From assembly GCF_900103365.1 (NCBI RefSeq), contig NZ_LT629703.1, positions 4,402,001 to 4,466,000 of the forward strand: a stretch of DNA of 64,000 nt, written 5' to 3'. Position numbers and translations under genes: made by a program. The notes under the pieces were generated by a model. That model did not search any database, had not been told where the DNA came from, and saw nothing but the letters and a program-made list of their open reading frames with translations. Every line of letters starts with the position of its first letter. The stretch's first letter is position 1. The DNA comes from Afipia sp. GAS231 (GTDB taxonomy: Bacteria > Pseudomonadota > Alphaproteobacteria > Rhizobiales > Xanthobacteraceae). This document shows positions 62,231 to 64,000 of this stretch, in pieces.

Positions 62231-62711
62231 GGAGACATACTGATCCGGGTCCCCTGATACTACACGGCTTAGAATTCTACTTGAGTCGGGCTGCAACGGG
62301 TGACGGTCCTTTGCCCGATGGTTACGCTGTCGGTCTTTACGATGACGCCATGCGGGGCGTTGTCGCCGAAGGGCATCCCGGATTCCGGTAGGGGTGGAAG
62401 CCGTTCCCTGCTGATCTCAGGTTGGCTGATGATGCGGCTGCGGACGTCACGCAGGAAGTCCATTGTGTGACGGCGGTGTGGCCGCCGGCGAGCCGACAGA
62501 GTGCTTCAATCCCAACGCCGCCGTGATGCGTGCCGAAGCGCTGTCGTGCAAAGAGGGCACGTCGGCACCGTTGCGTTCAATCGCACGGGAGATCCTGCGA
62601 CGGGCGACGCTACGGTAATCAGGGTGTTCGGCGCTGTGCCCGATGATCTCAGCACGCTGTAATCGTTGTCCGCCCCGTAAGCGCGCTTGAGTAAGTACGA
62701 TCCAACACCGT
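62231..62711. other. Debris region without gene call
   Basis: A minus-strand frame at 62447-62779 includes RAEIIGHSAEHPDYRSVARR, which faintly recalls a recombinase end, but it overlaps the following gene and has no start. No other support. Confidence 0.4.
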
Positions 62712-63854
62712 TCAAATCCCGAAAAAAGGCCTTGAGTTAGCCTTGTACGCTGCCCACTTTTGCCACCGCGCGACAGCATCGCCTTCGGTTCGGCTTTCCT
62801 CGGTGTGCCGGACGCCGTTGTAATCGCCGGATGCGACCCAAGTCGTTTTCGATTTTTGATGTGTCCTGACGGTGCAACGTTGGCCTGACACGTTGACGAT
62901 TGTAGGCCCCTTGGCTTCCGGAATCGGAGCTATATCACCTAGCGCAGCGCGCAACGCCTGAACCGGTGCGCTAGACGGCACCTTGAAATCCTTCGGCATT
63001 TCTATCGAGACGTTTCGCGTCGATAGCTTTAGTTGACTAGCGAAATGTTTGCTTCTCCTAGGAACAGCCTTTTCGGCGTGTTGGCAAATTGCCTCTAAAG
63101 TAGAGGGTTGGAAGAACAGTTCCAGATCAGCAAGCTTTTTCAAGATCAACTCCGTGCGGCGAACTAGCCCGTCGATCTCGGTTCGGATCTTTCCCAGCGA
63201 AGCCGCGACTCGCTGAGCATCGCCAGTTAGCGAAAGGGTCGCCGCGGCCGATGCGATCATCAGGCGACCAAACTCGCCTTCAATATCCGTGGGCGTCATG
63301 AAAAGGGCCCGTGGCATCGTGATGCCCTCGATTTCCCGTCCGTTCGCAGCTTGAAGTGTCTGAAAGACCCAGGGCATGTGGTTTTCGAGTTGCTTGTTGA
63401 CGCGAGCGAATGCCTCCAAAACGTTCGAAGAGCCGATTTTGTCGAGCCAAGCGGAAAACTGTGCCATCGCGTCGCGTAATTCTCGAACGCGTCTTAACGC
63501 ATCGCGCCGCCCGATCGCGGCCTCGAAATCCGCCGTGTATCTGTCAAAATCTTCATTGTAGATGGCTTTGGCGCATATCCAGCCTACCATAAACCGAACG
63601 CCGCCGACGTTCATCACAAAGCCAGCCTTGTGTTGGTGGCTTCCGTGCACGCACGTGAACTCTGGTACGTCTGCGCCGCGCAGGTCGTATTTAAATTCTA
63701 CGTGAGCGTCTCCGTAATTGGCCGGGACCTGTCTCACCAACCCTGCAAGCACTTCCGGGTTGTCGATCTCGAAATCAAGGTCGATTAGCCGCTCGTCGCT
63801 GACGCTCGACCAGTGGCTTAGTCTAGCATCCTTCTTAACTTTGCTTTCGGGCAT
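62712..63854 (-). CDS. Hypothetical protein (380 aa)
   Basis: ATG 63854 has AGGGA eight bases upstream. The N-terminal ~100 residues look beta-rich with Cys and His (EFTCVHGSHQHKAGFVMNVG, GWICAKAIY), possibly metal binding, followed by a long helical part (RRDALRRVRELRDAMAQFSA). No family recognised. Confidence 0.6.
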   Translation of the reverse strand: MPESKVKKDARLSHWSSVSDERLIDLDFEIDNPEVLAGLVRQVPANYGDAHVEFKYDLRGADVPEFTCVHGSHQHKAGFVMNVGGVRFMVGWICAKAIYNEDFDRYTADFEAAIGRRDALRRVRELRDAMAQFSAWLDKIGSSNVLEAFARVNKQLENHMPWVFQTLQAANGREIEGITMPRALFMTPTDIEGEFGRLMIASAAATLSLTGDAQRVAASLGKIRTEIDGLVRRTELILKKLADLELFFQPSTLEAICQHAEKAVPRRSKHFASQLKLSTRNVSIEMPKDFKVPSSAPVQALRAALGDIAPIPEAKGPTIVNVSGQRCTVRTHQKSKTTWVASGDYNGVRHTEESRTEGDAVARWQKWAAYKANSRPFFGI

Positions 63855-64000
63855 CGAAATCCCTGCTTTGAAAAACGGGAAAGGGCCGACTCGCTGCAAC
63901 GCGCTAATTTTACCACACAGCGGTTACGGCATACGGGCAGGATTGTGTGAGAAGGCAGTGCGGGACAAACCGCTAAAGCGCTGAAAGCCGAAAAAGCTGG
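63855..64000. other. Upstream region of the last gene, no feature seen
   Basis: Non-coding as far as the window shows; an open plus-strand frame at 63718-63984 is antisense shadow. Confidence 0.4.

Noticed and set aside
62447..62779. Minus-strand 110-aa frame
   Set aside because: Overlaps the 380-aa gene in another frame and lacks a start; possible debris only.

Overview
The DNA is GC-rich, with alphaproteobacterial codon use. An intergenic palindromic repeat at 12147-12210 (GCGTTTTC ... GAAAACGC) is, from memory, of a type common in Bradyrhizobium and relatives, and several small orphan proteins also look bradyrhizobial. I infer a Bradyrhizobium-like chromosome carrying a large accessory region; no database search was possible.

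Left part (1-8 kb) is ordinary chromosome: a secreted GH16 glycanase (cut by the window edge), an HD-GYP c-di-GMP phosphodiesterase, a sulfatase / MFS transporter / LysR cluster, and a periplasmic TPR-array protein. From 8.06 kb the character changes. Two copies of the 3' half of a tRNA-Thr(GGU) (8056 and 12286) bracket a TetR regulator, a GDSL-esterase autotransporter with two TetR-type palindromes in front of it, and an SDR.

The accessory region (12.3 kb to the end of the window) is a stack of defence and mobility modules. (1) 12.7-20.9 kb: an XRE/ImmA pair, then a co-directional run of CD-NTase, E2-like protein, patatin effector, membrane DUF2235 hydrolase, a second CD-NTase and a SLATT 2TM effector, followed by a patatin remnant and a reverse-strand Cap15-type effector. 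This looks like two CBASS systems joined in one transcription unit with a third lipase between them. (2) 22.9-26 kb: a nitrilase-fold protein beside a wHTH/PAS/degenerate histidine-kinase protein, a possible unnamed pair. (3) 27.2-29 kb: an overlapping DUF2971-like/DUF4238 pair. (4) 31.3-33 kb: a HipBA toxin-antitoxin operon with three operator-like sites. (5) 33.4-53.6 kb: a mosaic of recombinases and unnamed paralogues. It holds a tyrosine recombinase co-transcribed with unknown genes, a Tn554/GMT-like recombinase cluster (39.9-45.7 kb), three copies of a 350-400-residue unknown family, three copies of a small MRAIxIDPF family, two copies of a possible DNA-binding family, and an Rpn-type nuclease with two decayed 3' duplicates. 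(6) 53.8-60.6 kb: a complete Wadjet jetABCD operon. (7) 60.6-64 kb: short hypothetical genes, an IS1-like remnant and other gene debris.

The genes appear to work as separate cassettes. CBASS, Wadjet, HipBA and probably the nitrilase and DUF2971/DUF4238 pairs would act against phage or plasmid invasion, while the recombinase modules explain how they were gathered. The repeated gene remnants (rpn, the 39.0-kb family, the 226-residue family, patatin, C-N hydrolase, IS1) show active duplication and decay.
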